Position numbers and translations under genes: made by a program
Notes under the pieces: generated by a model
The model's database searches: none
Told to the model about the DNA's origin: nothing
What the model saw: only the letters and a program-made list of their open reading frames with translations
Source of the DNA: Pseudanabaena minima
GTDB lineage: Bacteria; Cyanobacteriota; Cyanobacteriia; Pseudanabaenales; Pseudanabaenaceae
Reading direction: 5' to 3'
Length of the DNA: 64,000 nucleotides
Assembly: GCF_051131155.1 (NCBI RefSeq)
Contig: NZ_CP159508.1
Coordinates: 806,001 to 870,000 of the forward strand
Part shown: positions 55,886-64,000 of the stretch, piece by piece
Position numbering within the stretch: position 1 is the first letter of the stretch
How the letters are laid out: every line of letters starts with the position of its first letter

Positions 55886-57481
55886 CTATTCAGAATAGCT
55901 ACGTTTGAGGTTCTTTATAAAATAAATTGATGAGTTTCTAATGGCTATTTTTTCATCATCGGTTTTGTTTTCATAAGCATGAATCATTAGTGACACCCTG
56001 CCATTCTCGATAAAGCTATCCCGATGCTGATCGACAAAATTCCAGTACAGATAATTAAAAGGACAAGCAGAGTTACCCGTTTTTTGCTTCACATCATAGG
56101 TGCATTGTGAGCAGCAATTACTCATTTTGTTAATGTAATTTCCCCCTGATACATAGGGTTTGGAGGCAAGTATGCCACCATCAGCAAAGGTAGACATGCC
56201 TAAAACATTAGGAAGCTCAACCCATTCGTAGGCATCGACATAGGCAAGCCAAAACCAATGGTTTAGCTGATGCGGATCTGTATTTGTGAGATTGCTAAAG
56301 TTACTTAAGACCATTAGTCTCTGAATATGATGTGAATAGCCGTAATTTAGAACATTAGTGACAGCATCTTTTAAACAGATTAAATCGGTATTAGCATCCC
56401 AATAAAGTTGCGGTAAATTATTAAAAAATTCAAAATAATTACTCTCTCGTACTTGTGGCATTTGTGCTTCATAGTAAACACGCACATATTCACGCCATCC
56501 TAAAATTTGGCGAATAAAACCCTCAACGGAGTTAAGAGGAGCAATGTTCTGCTCATAGGCTACGATCGCCATTTTGCAGAGTTCCTGTGGCAACAACAAG
56601 CCATTGTTAAGATAGATTGATAACACAGAATGAAATAAAAAGGGTGCACCAACTTTGATAGCATCTTCATAAGCGCCAAAATTTGCCAAGCGGGTTCCGA
56701 TGAATAATTGAGCTAGTTCTAGGGCGCGATCGCGAGTTACAGCATAGCCAAATTGGTCTAGGTTTCCTAACGCATTAGGTAAGTATTGGTTGACCAACTC
56801 GATGACTTCCTTAGTAATTGCATCAGGTTCCACTTCAGGAACTGTGGGAATCACAGTATTTTTTGGTAAAGCTTTACGATTCTCTTTGTCATAGTTCCAA
56901 TTGCCACCGACTGGCTTGCCATCTGCCATCAAGTAGCCAGTTTGCTTACGAAGTTCTCGATAGAAAGTTTCTAAGCGATATCCTTTTTTGATTTTTGGCT
57001 TAAATTTTTCAGCATCCGCAATAAAAAAGCGATTGGGAAGTATTTCGAGGCGATCGCTAAATTGATCATTTAACGCCAACATCTGCGATCGTGTATCCCA
57101 TTCTGATGGCTGCATATAGGTAAGCTTAATCTGAGGGTATTGCGTCAAGAAATCTGCGATCGCCTCAGCATGAAACCCTTCGGTAAACAAATTTAGTACA
57201 GGAAAGCCTTGTTGATGACAGGCGATCGTAAAGTGCCTCTGAGCACTCAGTATATAAACTAATTTTTGCTTATGGTGAGGAATAAATGTGGCATATTTCA
57301 GAGATTCGACAAAGATTAATAATGGCTTTTGCGCGAGTAATTCTTTGGGGAATACATCTAGATTTAGTTGATCATGCAGGATAAATAGGACGCGATTGCT
57401 ATTGTTTAATTGCTGTTCTATCTTTTCTGAAATTGGGTAGTTTTCTATTTGCGAGAGAAATTCACGGGCAGTTTCTAGCAT
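55886..57481 (-). CDS. FeS-type photolyase/cryptochrome-like protein
   Basis: About 531 residues from the ATG at 57479-57481; a longer TTG frame from 57520 begins inside the neighbour's terminator hairpin and is unlikely. The N-terminal part matches the alpha/beta antenna-binding domain of the deoxyribodipyrimidine photolyase-related family. The C-terminal helical FAD domain has QILGWREYVRVYY, SHHIQRLMVLSNF and LPNVLGMSTFADGG. Cysteines in NCCSQCTYDVKQKTGNSACPFNYLYW fit the [4Fe-4S] ligands of the FeS-BCP group, which includes bacterial (6-4) photolyases. Light-driven repair of (6-4) photoproducts is the likely role. Confidence 0.88.
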   Translation of the reverse strand: MLETAREFLSQIENYPISEKIEQQLNNSNRVLFILHDQLNLDVFPKELLAQKPLLIFVESLKYATFIPHHKQKLVYILSAQRHFTIACHQQGFPVLNLFTEGFHAEAIADFLTQYPQIKLTYMQPSEWDTRSQMLALNDQFSDRLEILPNRFFIADAEKFKPKIKKGYRLETFYRELRKQTGYLMADGKPVGGNWNYDKENRKALPKNTVIPTVPEVEPDAITKEVIELVNQYLPNALGNLDQFGYAVTRDRALELAQLFIGTRLANFGAYEDAIKVGAPFLFHSVLSIYLNNGLLLPQELCKMAIVAYEQNIAPLNSVEGFIRQILGWREYVRVYYEAQMPQVRESNYFEFFNNLPQLYWDANTDLICLKDAVTNVLNYGYSHHIQRLMVLSNFSNLTNTDPHQLNHWFWLAYVDAYEWVELPNVLGMSTFADGGILASKPYVSGGNYINKMSNCCSQCTYDVKQKTGNSACPFNYLYWNFVDQHRDSFIENGRVSLMIHAYENKTDDEKIAIRNSSIYFIKNLKRSYSE

Positions 57482-57499
57482 AAATATCGAATTACATAT

Positions 57500-57530
57500 A
57501 ATAAAGGCGTTGCATTGCAACGCCTTTATT
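57500..57530 (-). terminator. Hairpin terminator of the M3 oligopeptidase gene
   Basis: AATAAAGGCGTTGC pairs perfectly with GCAACGCCTTTATT around ATT, 5 bases after the stop codon. Confidence 0.75.
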
Positions 57531-57535
57531 ATAGA

Positions 57536-59620
57536 TTAGACCTTTGCTAAACCGCTATGACGGAGTAATGGTGCAGTGCTAGGTTCACGTCCTCGGAAGG
57601 TTTTGAATACTTCCATCGGATGCTTGCTACCACCGAGGGCAAGAACTGTATCGCGATAGAGTCTACCTGTTGAAGCGATCGCCTGTTCATTTTCCAGTCC
57701 TGCTTCCTCAAAAGCGGCAAAGGCATCAGCGCTGAGGACTTCCGCCCACTTGTAGCTGTAATAACCTGCGGCATAGCCTCCCGCAAAGATATGACCAAAA
57801 GAACATAGGAAATTATCTTCTGGCAAAGGTGGAATTACCATTGTGGTTTCCGCAAGGCGAGATCGCAATTGCATTGGAGTTTCCGATCCGCCGACTTCAT
57901 AGCGATGGTGCAACTCTATATCAACAAGGCTGAAATGCAACTGACGGAGCATACCTGAACCACTCATGTAGTTTTTGGAGTCAACCAGCTTTTGGAAGTA
58001 GCTCTCGGGAAGGGTTTCACCTGTCTCATAATGCTTTGCCATACCAAACAAGGTAGCGCGATCGTAACACCAGTTTTCCATAAATTGACTGGGCAGTTCT
58101 ACTGCATCCCATTCAACGTTATTAATGCCTGATGCTCCTGAATAGTCAACCTTTGTCAACATATGCTGCAAGCCATGTCCAAACTCATGAAAGAGGGTTT
58201 CCACTTCACCAAAAGTCATTAGGCTAGGCTTACCATCAACAGGGGGAGACTGATTACAAATCAGATAGGCAACAGGTAAACGAGTAATCGTCTTACCCTC
58301 TTCGGTCACCTTAGCACGTCCGATGCAATCATTCATCCATGCCCCACCACGCTTTTCCGCAGGACGACTGTAGGGATCGAGATAAAAATAAGCGATCGCC
58401 TCATTACTCTCATTCTGAATCTCAAAGAAACGGACACTCTCATGCCAAATTGGAGCTTTGCCATCCGCAGGTACTACGGTAACTCCAAATAAGCGATTTA
58501 CAAGAGTAAAGAGACCTTCGAGAACTTTTGGCAAGGGGAAATAGGGACGTAATTCTTCAACGGTAAAGTTGAACTTGGTTTCACGCTGACGTTCTGACCA
58601 GTAAGCCGTATCCCAATGCTTCAGTTCTTCTGTTTCGCCTTGAGCCTTAGCAAATTCCTTTAATTCTGCAAATTCTGTAACGGCGGCAGTGTAACTTGAT
58701 TGGCGCAATTCTTCCAGCAATTTCTCAACAGCATCGACATTGGGAGCCATTTTCCGAGCAAGACTTAATTCTGCATAGGTAGAGTAGCCGAGTAAATTTG
58801 CCTTTTGTTTACGCAATTCGAGAATGCGATCAATTAATGGAGAATTGTCAAATTCACCACTTGCGGCGCGACTAACAAAGGCACGATAGAGTTTCTCTCG
58901 CAAATCACGACGACGGCTATGTTGCATAAATGGTACATAGCTAGGGTAGTCAAGGGTGATACACCAAGGACCATCTTCAGGTGTGGCTTTATCATCGCCA
59001 TCTAGACGAGATGCTTGAGCAGCCTGAGCTAACAGACTCGGAGGCAAACCTTCAATCTCTTCAGGTTTGTTCAGGGTCATACTAAATTCTTTGGTGGCAT
59101 CAAGCACATGATTAGAGAAGTTAGTGGAGAGTTCAGCAAGTTCCATTTGAATCGCATTAAACTTTTCTTTGGCTTCACCTTCCAAACCAACGCCTGATAG
59201 TTCTGCATCACGAATGGCAGCTTCAACAATACGTTTTTGAGCTGGTTCGAGACTGTCCCACTCTGATGATCCGTAAATTGCCTTATAAGCTTTATATACT
59301 GGCTGGCTCTGACTAAAGCGGTTAAAAAATTCGATGACCTTGGGCTGCACTACTTTGTGAGCTTCACGCAAGGCTGCACTATTTTTTACACTCAATAAAT
59401 GCTCGATCGCACCCCATGCCCATCCAATGCGCTCAGTTAGACGTTCTAGCGGCTCGACTAGCCCTGACCATGTAGGCTGGCGGTTTGCTTCTAGTTCAGT
59501 CAATCCCGCGCTAGTTTCTTCAAGCAATTGGGTGATCGCAGGAATCACATGTTCAGAATTGATGTCTGGAAATGGTGGTAAACCTTTGCCAATCAAGAGC
59601 GGATTAGTAACTTCACCCAT
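57536..59620 (-). CDS. M3-family oligopeptidase (oligopeptidase A-like)
   Basis: Cytosolic zinc metallopeptidase of 694 residues that cleaves short peptides. The HEFGH zinc site is at 478-482 (TLFHEFGHGLQHML), with the third-ligand Glu in the following NVEWDAVELPSQFMENWC. The N-terminus (NPLL.....PPFPDI..EHV.PAI) and overall length match the oligopeptidase A/PrlC group. The downstream hairpin ends its transcript before the photolyase-like gene. It may clear leader or signal-derived peptides, in line with family knowledge. Confidence 0.93.
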   Translation of the reverse strand: MGEVTNPLLIGKGLPPFPDINSEHVIPAITQLLEETSAGLTELEANRQPTWSGLVEPLERLTERIGWAWGAIEHLLSVKNSAALREAHKVVQPKVIEFFNRFSQSQPVYKAYKAIYGSSEWDSLEPAQKRIVEAAIRDAELSGVGLEGEAKEKFNAIQMELAELSTNFSNHVLDATKEFSMTLNKPEEIEGLPPSLLAQAAQASRLDGDDKATPEDGPWCITLDYPSYVPFMQHSRRRDLREKLYRAFVSRAASGEFDNSPLIDRILELRKQKANLLGYSTYAELSLARKMAPNVDAVEKLLEELRQSSYTAAVTEFAELKEFAKAQGETEELKHWDTAYWSERQRETKFNFTVEELRPYFPLPKVLEGLFTLVNRLFGVTVVPADGKAPIWHESVRFFEIQNESNEAIAYFYLDPYSRPAEKRGGAWMNDCIGRAKVTEEGKTITRLPVAYLICNQSPPVDGKPSLMTFGEVETLFHEFGHGLQHMLTKVDYSGASGINNVEWDAVELPSQFMENWCYDRATLFGMAKHYETGETLPESYFQKLVDSKNYMSGSGMLRQLHFSLVDIELHHRYEVGGSETPMQLRSRLAETTMVIPPLPEDNFLCSFGHIFAGGYAAGYYSYKWAEVLSADAFAAFEEAGLENEQAIASTGRLYRDTVLALGGSKHPMEVFKTFRGREPSTAPLLRHSGLAKV

Positions 59621-59697
59621 AAATCATTCTTAAGTTTTGTAAACAACTATATTGATTATATATCAATGCAGAGTCAGGACTAATGGCGGCTGATGCA

Positions 59698-60543
59698 TTA
59701 ATTTAGGGCGGCTATTCCTACAATTAGTCCTTGACAAACTTGAGTGAGAAATTCTAAATCAAGAGTCTCTAGCCGATCGCTACTTTTGTGATAATGCGGA
59801 TTTCGCATATTCGCGGTATCGGTAACCATCAAAGCTTTGTAGCCAGCATCCCAAAAAGGAGCATGATCGCTGCGGCGAGTATCGGGTATTGCTAAGCCGC
59901 GCCAACCTGCGGGTAGCCATTCACAGGGAACCATAGATTTCATGTGATGCTGTAAATGGACCAGATCGGGAATTGTGGGAATGCTACCAATAAGTCCAAT
60001 AAAGTCACCTGTATTGGGATAGAACTTGTCTAATCCTGCGGGATAGTGCTGTGAATTGGGAGTGCGATCGCAATAGCCCAACATCTCCAAAGAAATCATC
60101 AGACGTATTTTTTGGTTTTTCTGCTTAAGCTTATCTGCATAAGCAGCACTGCCTAACAATCCATATTCCTCCATATCAAAGGCAATTAATTGAATGGGAT
60201 ATTTAATAGGATTTTCTGAGAAATATGCAGCGAGTTCGAGAAGTACCGCAACACCTGAGCCATTATCATCTGCACCCACACAGCCCGCTACCGTATCGTA
60301 ATGTGCGCCAATAATCAAAGGCGATCGCTTTTTAGAAGAATTAGACTCAATTTGCAAAATTAAGTTCTGATGAATATTGCCATTGACTTCAAAATCATGG
60401 ATGAGAACTTCACCAAATTTTGCAAAATGCGATCGGATATATTCACGAGCAAATAAATGCCCAGCCGATGCATAGTAAGGATTACGCTCTATCACCAATC
60501 TTTCTAGATGCTGGATTAATCGAAATTGTAGGGTTTTCATCAT
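59698..60543 (-). CDS. M28-family zinc aminopeptidase
   Basis: The 281-residue peptidase has the co-catalytic zinc ligands of M28: His81 and Asp83 in GAHYDTVAG, Asp92 in GADDNGSGVAV, Glu125/Glu126 in FDMEEYGLLGS and a later Asp/His pair (RRSDHAPF). It has no signal peptide, so it is probably cytosolic. The start MMKTLQF at 60543 is upstream of the conserved fold. It lies 77 bases upstream of the M3 gene on the same strand and may share a transcript. Confidence 0.88.
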   Translation of the reverse strand: MMKTLQFRLIQHLERLVIERNPYYASAGHLFAREYIRSHFAKFGEVLIHDFEVNGNIHQNLILQIESNSSKKRSPLIIGAHYDTVAGCVGADDNGSGVAVLLELAAYFSENPIKYPIQLIAFDMEEYGLLGSAAYADKLKQKNQKIRLMISLEMLGYCDRTPNSQHYPAGLDKFYPNTGDFIGLIGSIPTIPDLVHLQHHMKSMVPCEWLPAGWRGLAIPDTRRSDHAPFWDAGYKALMVTDTANMRNPHYHKSSDRLETLDLEFLTQVCQGLIVGIAALN

Positions 60544-60994
60544 TGATCACGAATAACTTACAGCGTTTTGCGCTGACTTAGAATTTAGAAATATTTTTGA
60601 AAGCGGCGCTTTGCGCCGCTTTCAAAAATATTTCTGTATTACTTAAAACTTCAATAAACTGTACAGTGTTTTGCACTTTCCAAAAAACTAGGAAATTTTT
60701 AAAAATGTTGCTTTGAAACATTTTTAAAAATTTCTTGTACTATAGCTGTCTCTATTCTTTTTAAGACATAAAACCTAAATAATATGAGGCGGCGCTTCGC
60801 GCCGCCTCATATTATTTAGGTTTTGTTTTGTCCTGATATAAGTGGTTATAGTTATGTATCAAGTCTAAACAGGATGTCTCGTCAATGGATATCTAAAGAA
60901 GTTTCAGTGCCTGAGCTTATAAGAAAGATTGTCTCAAAAGTTGTTAGTACAAAAAAATTGGAGAAATATTTTTTAAGGATTTAGAAAATCATAA
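60544..60994. repeat. Intergenic region with three palindromes
   Basis: A perfect 23-bp-arm palindrome at 60587-60635 (AGAAATATTTTTGAAAGCGG..., loop TTT), an imperfect one at about 60692-60734 (GAAATTTTTAAAAATGTT), and a perfect 25-bp-arm palindrome at 60771-60823 (AAACCTAAATAATATGAGGC..., loop TTC). No gene is supported. Confidence 0.8.
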
Positions 60995-61819
60995 TTGGTT
61001 AATATTTTTGCATTTACAAAAACAACACAAGAAGCTGATAATTATTGTATTAGTCATTGTGGTAATCATGATATGGGAATAATGAAAGCTAAGGTTGCGA
61101 CTAAACTGAAGGTACGCCCAGTGGATTCGTCACAACTCACAAAACCTAACGAGACTATTGATGTAGCAGTGGGTAAAACCTATGGATTTGATAAGTTTGA
61201 GCCTGCTGAAAATGGACATCTAAAAGTTACATTGGCGGCTAGCAGTGGAACTTTTTTTGTGTTTCCACCGCATTGGGATGGTTTAGAGCCTGATGTTCCC
61301 CAAATTGTTAGTAAAAAGCAAGCTGATGCCTTCTTTGGTAGGCAAATTAGTGATGTCCAACTGCAAGATTTAAATTCTTGTCTTGTTCGGTACAAGATTA
61401 CTACTGCACCTAGATTACGACATTTTCTTAGTCAAATTGCCCATGAGTCAGGTGGATTGCAATATACGCAGGAAATCGCCAGTGGTGCAGACTATGAAGG
61501 TCGAGCGGATTTGGGCAATGTGAATCCAGGAGACGGACCCAAGTATAAAGGGGCTGGGGTGATTCAGCTTACGGGACGCGCTAATTACCAAGCGTTTAGT
61601 AAGGCGATCGGCGATCCTAAAGTGATGGATGGAGTTGCCTATGTTGCGTCGAAGTATCCATTTACTAGTGCTGGTTTTTGGTGGGACAATAATAAGATGA
61701 ATGCTTTGTGCGATCGCGGGGCAACGGTTAAAGAGGTAACCTTGCGGGTGAATGGTGGCTATAACGGACTGGAGGATCGCCAACAATATTACGACAAAGC
61801 TTGTGGCATCTTTGCCTAA
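60995..61819 (+). CDS. GH19-type chitinase/lysozyme-like protein
   Basis: The C-terminal half (about 105-274) has the GH19/lysozyme-like fold: catalytic Glu151 in SQIAHESGGLQYTQE, then YKGAGVIQLTGRANYQAF and TSAGFWWDNN. Such proteins cleave chitin or peptidoglycan. The N-terminal part (about 28-95, KVATKLKVRPVDSSQL) resembles a small beta domain seen in related cyanobacterial proteins. No signal peptide is evident. The longest frame begins with TTG at 60995; ATG codons at 61073 and 61082 (MKAKVATKLKVRPV) sit next to the conserved region and are attractive alternatives, so the first 27 residues are uncertain. No holin or phage gene is nearby. Confidence 0.8.
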   Translation: MVNIFAFTKTTQEADNYCISHCGNHDMGIMKAKVATKLKVRPVDSSQLTKPNETIDVAVGKTYGFDKFEPAENGHLKVTLAASSGTFFVFPPHWDGLEPDVPQIVSKKQADAFFGRQISDVQLQDLNSCLVRYKITTAPRLRHFLSQIAHESGGLQYTQEIASGADYEGRADLGNVNPGDGPKYKGAGVIQLTGRANYQAFSKAIGDPKVMDGVAYVASKYPFTSAGFWWDNNKMNALCDRGATVKEVTLRVNGGYNGLEDRQQYYDKACGIFA

Positions 61820-61833
61820 TTCATGCCTAAATT

Positions 61834-61874
61834 TTGAATAAAAAAGCACTGCATTGCAGTGCTTTTTTATTCAA
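61834..61874 (+). terminator. Hairpin terminator of the GH19 gene
   Basis: TTGAATAAAAAAGCACTGC pairs perfectly with its complement around ATT, 15 bases after the stop, with a T-run in the right arm. It may also act on the tRNA transcript from the other strand. Confidence 0.85.
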
Positions 61875-61880
61875 AGGTAA

Positions 61881-61952
61881 GCTGGGGACGAGACTCGAAC
61901 TCGTGACCTACTGATTACAAATCAGTTGCTCTACCAACTGAGCTACACCAGC
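61881..61952 (-). tRNA. trnT-UGU: tRNA-Thr (anticodon UGU)
   Basis: The minus strand folds as a 72-nt tRNA: D-arm GCTC/GAGC, anticodon arm ACTGA-TTTGTAA-TCAGT with anticodon TGT, T-arm ACGAG-TTCGAGT-CTCGT. CCA is not encoded. The acceptor stem GCTGGTG/CCCCAGC pairs at six of seven positions; position 6 (U) faces C at 67, where a normal gene would have A. Confidence 0.92.
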
Positions 61953-62209
61953 AAATTTAATCCTTTGATACAATAACAGACGTGCGATCGCTTTAGCAAC
62001 ATTTATCGTAAAAGTCTGTGGGTTTATGTTCTAAGCAGATGATGACTTTAGCTGTCAAGTGGTTGACGTTCACAGAATATCCCTACAAAATGCTTAGTAG
62101 GAAAAGTTTTACTCTGCTTAGAAACAATATTTCGACAACATCGAAATCCTCAGATATTCGGCATGAAAAACAGAAAATATCATCGCAAACGTAGATTAAT
62201 CATAAGGAC

Positions 62210-62920
62210 ATGGCTAGGACAAGCGATCGCACCCAACAGACAAATCATTATAAAACTCTGAGAATTAGCTATAGCGCTGCCCCTGCTGAGGTCAAAAGCG
62301 CTTACCGTGGTCTGGTCAAAGAATTTCACCCCGATTGCAATCATCATCTCGATAATCATGATGATATAGCCTCGATCAATCTTGCTTACGAAGTCCTTAG
62401 CAACCCCCAATCTCGCGCCCATTACGATCGCAGTCTTGGCATTAAACACTCGCCTAATGGTGTATCTCAACAGGGAGTGAAGCGATCGCCATCCAAGCGA
62501 GAAACCCACCTCAACGAAGATCAGAAGCTTGATCGCTGGTTTAAGCAAGTGTACGAGCCAATTACCGAAATGCTCGAAGTGATTTTGGATAGTCTAGATG
62601 AGCAGATCGACGATCTCGCAGCTGATCCCTACGATGATGGATTGATGGAAGATTTTGAGGACTATATTGATGAATGTCGTGGCTCCTATGCTAAGGCACA
62701 GATTTTCTTTCGGGCTTTCCCAAATCCTGCTTCGGCAGCAGGGATTGCTAGCTATCTATACCACTGTCTCAATGCGATCAGTGATGGAATTGAAGAATTA
62801 AACTACTTCACTCTAAATTTTGACGATCACCATTTGCACACAGGACAAGAACTATGGCGCAGGGCTGACGAAATGCGTTATTGTGCTCAAATGGCAATGG
62901 AAAATTTGCAAACAGGTTAA
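62210..62920 (+). CDS. J-domain (DnaJ-like) protein
   Basis: The 236-residue protein starts with a J domain (about 12-75) containing the Hsp70-stimulating HPD motif at 40-42 (VKEFHPDCN) and INLAYEVLSNPQSRAHYDR. There is no Gly/Phe or zinc-finger region; the rest is an acidic helical domain of unknown function (about 100-236). It is a type III J protein that would recruit DnaK to a specific client. It is convergent with the metallophosphoesterase, 8 bases apart. Confidence 0.88.
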   Translation: MARTSDRTQQTNHYKTLRISYSAAPAEVKSAYRGLVKEFHPDCNHHLDNHDDIASINLAYEVLSNPQSRAHYDRSLGIKHSPNGVSQQGVKRSPSKRETHLNEDQKLDRWFKQVYEPITEMLEVILDSLDEQIDDLAADPYDDGLMEDFEDYIDECRGSYAKAQIFFRAFPNPASAAGIASYLYHCLNAISDGIEELNYFTLNFDDHHLHTGQELWRRADEMRYCAQMAMENLQTG

Positions 62921-62928
62921 ATTTGACT

Positions 62929-63849
62929 TTAAACTGTTTGCAGGGTGCGCTGCAACAGAATATTCTCTTTAACTACCTGACAGTACGAATTGAGCCATAC
63001 AAGAGATATTTGGGTAATCTTGCCAGATTCTAAGGTGACGATGGAAAAGTTACGATACTCCCCGTTATAGCTTTTGACAATTCTTGGTGTACATGCTGCG
63101 TTAAGAAAAACTGTCCCCTTCTCGTTAGTCACAAGTACTTCACGAGTACGGTGAGAATTAAGCCGTAAATGGTGATGCATATGTCCAAAGGTAACTAGAG
63201 AGACTGTTTTGAGCATTTGATAGGATTTAGAAATTGCTTCCGTAAAGTCTGGATCGCCATAGTCACCACCACCAGCTTTCCAATCTTTCCCACAAATGGA
63301 ATGTTCTTCATTTCCCAATCCAAAAGGACCATTATGCCCTAGAAAAATTATATTTTCATAGGCAGTGTTGGCTACAGATTCAACAATCCGTTGCGTCGAT
63401 TCGGCAAAACTTTTAACATTAAAGCGATCGCTATAAAATGCTGCTTTCTTCCATCTAGAACTTCCCCAACTAAAGGGACGCGCCCCAACTACTGAAAGAT
63501 TTAATGCAGGAAAGTCTAACCAACTATAACCAACATGGATCTTACCTAAAATATCTAATTGCTGCTGCACGCGATCTTCCCTAGTGCGATCGTAAGGACA
63601 TTTCTTTTTGTTAGGCTTCTTGTGATTATCTGAGGCACTGTACCAAGCATCATGATTACCCAAAATCACGGCTTTCGGCATATCAAGATTCGCGATCGCC
63701 TTTACAACTTCCACCGATTCATTGCCAATATCACCGACAAATAGAACTAGATCGACACCTAAAGACTGAAGGGCTAAGCGATCTTCAACAGGCTGCCATA
63801 AATCATGAATATCGCCAACTACAGCTATTTTGACCGATGACTTGGGCAT
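62929..63849 (-). CDS. Metallophosphoesterase, TIGR04168-type
   Basis: From the ATG at 63847-63849 the protein has 306 residues and begins MPKSSVKIAVVGDIHDLW, where the first metal motif (GDIH) lies. LFVGDIGNE, ILGNHDAWY, the His in FLGHNGPFG and GHMHHHL complete the calcineurin-like set. The conserved surroundings match the TIGR04168 family of cyanobacteria and plants; the substrate is unknown. A longer frame to 63945 would read 32 extra residues out of a dispersed repeat and is unlikely to be used. Confidence 0.82.
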   Translation of the reverse strand: MPKSSVKIAVVGDIHDLWQPVEDRLALQSLGVDLVLFVGDIGNESVEVVKAIANLDMPKAVILGNHDAWYSASDNHKKPNKKKCPYDRTREDRVQQQLDILGKIHVGYSWLDFPALNLSVVGARPFSWGSSRWKKAAFYSDRFNVKSFAESTQRIVESVANTAYENIIFLGHNGPFGLGNEEHSICGKDWKAGGGDYGDPDFTEAISKSYQMLKTVSLVTFGHMHHHLRLNSHRTREVLVTNEKGTVFLNAACTPRIVKSYNGEYRNFSIVTLESGKITQISLVWLNSYCQVVKENILLQRTLQTV

Positions 63850-63900
63850 GAGGCAGATACTTAGGGGTAGTAGATTAGTAGTATAGCAAGCCAATAAAAA

Positions 63901-63961
63901 AACAAACCCAGTAAGGGTTTTAAAAACACAAAATGGCGTAGCCATTTTGCGTTTTGGTATA
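63901..63961. repeat. Dispersed palindromic repeat (TTTGGTATAA family)
   Basis: AAACCC/AAGGGTTT (63904-63921) precedes a hairpin with arms AAAACACAAAATGGC (63923-63955, loop GTA) and the end TTTTGGTATAA. It matches the element at 2724-2780 over most of its length. Confidence 0.75.
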
Positions 63962-64000
63962 AGCTAAGCGCCGACTATACTAAACTTAAATTTAATCCAG

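Noticed and set aside
60995..61819. Phage lysis cassette
   Set aside because: Only a GH19 lysozyme-like gene is present; no holin, spanin or phage structural gene is nearby.
63850..63945. Extended N-terminus of the metallophosphoesterase with a hydrophobic segment
   Set aside because: The added residues are read from a dispersed repeat; the ATG at 63847-63849 starts on the conserved domain, so the apparent signal peptide is probably spurious.

Overview
The window looks like a stretch of a cyanobacterial chromosome. The HIP1 octamer GCGATCGC and its core recur on both strands. Several genes belong to families typical of cyanobacteria: tandem ComFB domains, DUF29, an N-carbamoylputrescine amidase, and a Ser/Thr kinase with a long C-terminal extension. 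Base composition and repeat content would suit a Pseudanabaena-like filamentous genus, but that placement is inference. No transposase, phage structural gene or CRISPR array is visible.

Left flank (1-22 kb) is mostly housekeeping: a partial ftsQ with a small membrane protein upstream, htpG, truB, a PPP-type phosphatase, aguB, yidD, a double-ComFB protein, an OmpR-type response regulator, a carotenoid-desaturase-like flavoprotein, a PHP phosphoesterase, DUF2997, an orphan nuclease-fold protein, an SLH lipoprotein overlapping a DUF29 gene, a CPA2 antiporter with a TrkA-N domain, a 774-residue kinase, a DAO flavoprotein overlapping a GT2 glycosyltransferase, and sppA. Intergenic spaces are studded with near-perfect palindromes whose arms differ in sequence but keep their pairing.

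Centre (22-55.5 kb) is a hybrid NRPS/PKS locus read entirely on the minus strand. In transcription order: (1) half-C/A/PCP/KS/AT/ACP/aminotransferase, 2568 aa; (2) alpha/beta hydrolase with an FnIII-like domain; (3) C-A-PCP, 1089 aa; (4) TubC-C-A-PCP-TE, 1456 aa; (5) SAM methyltransferase; (6) a second 1456-aa TubC-C-A-PCP-TE; (7) A-PCP-C-A-PCP, 1704 aa; (8) TubC-C-A-PCP-TE, 1421 aa. Proteins 1 and 3 resemble a McyE-type KS-AT-ACP-aminotransferase-C-A-PCP protein cut in two, with gene 2 in the gap. Proteins 4 and 6 are duplicates. Both have lost the catalytic His of the condensation motif, and protein 4 has also lost the A3 and A10 lysines of its adenylation domain. The duplicates share a 464-bp nucleotide-identical block, and a relic of the 3' end of gene 3 precedes gene 6. 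All three TE-like domains carry Cys in place of the nucleophilic Ser. The adenylation domain that opens protein 7 lacks the Asp that binds an alpha-amino group. A beta-amino lipopeptide-like or beta-amino polyketide-peptide product is plausible, but no product can be named. No transporter or phosphopantetheinyl transferase lies in the window.

Right flank (55.5-64 kb): an FeS-type photolyase-like protein, an M3 oligopeptidase, an M28 peptidase, a GH19-type lysozyme/chitinase, tRNA-Thr(UGU) with an unusual acceptor-stem mismatch, a J-domain protein and a TIGR04168-type metallophosphoesterase, again with many palindromic repeats between genes.
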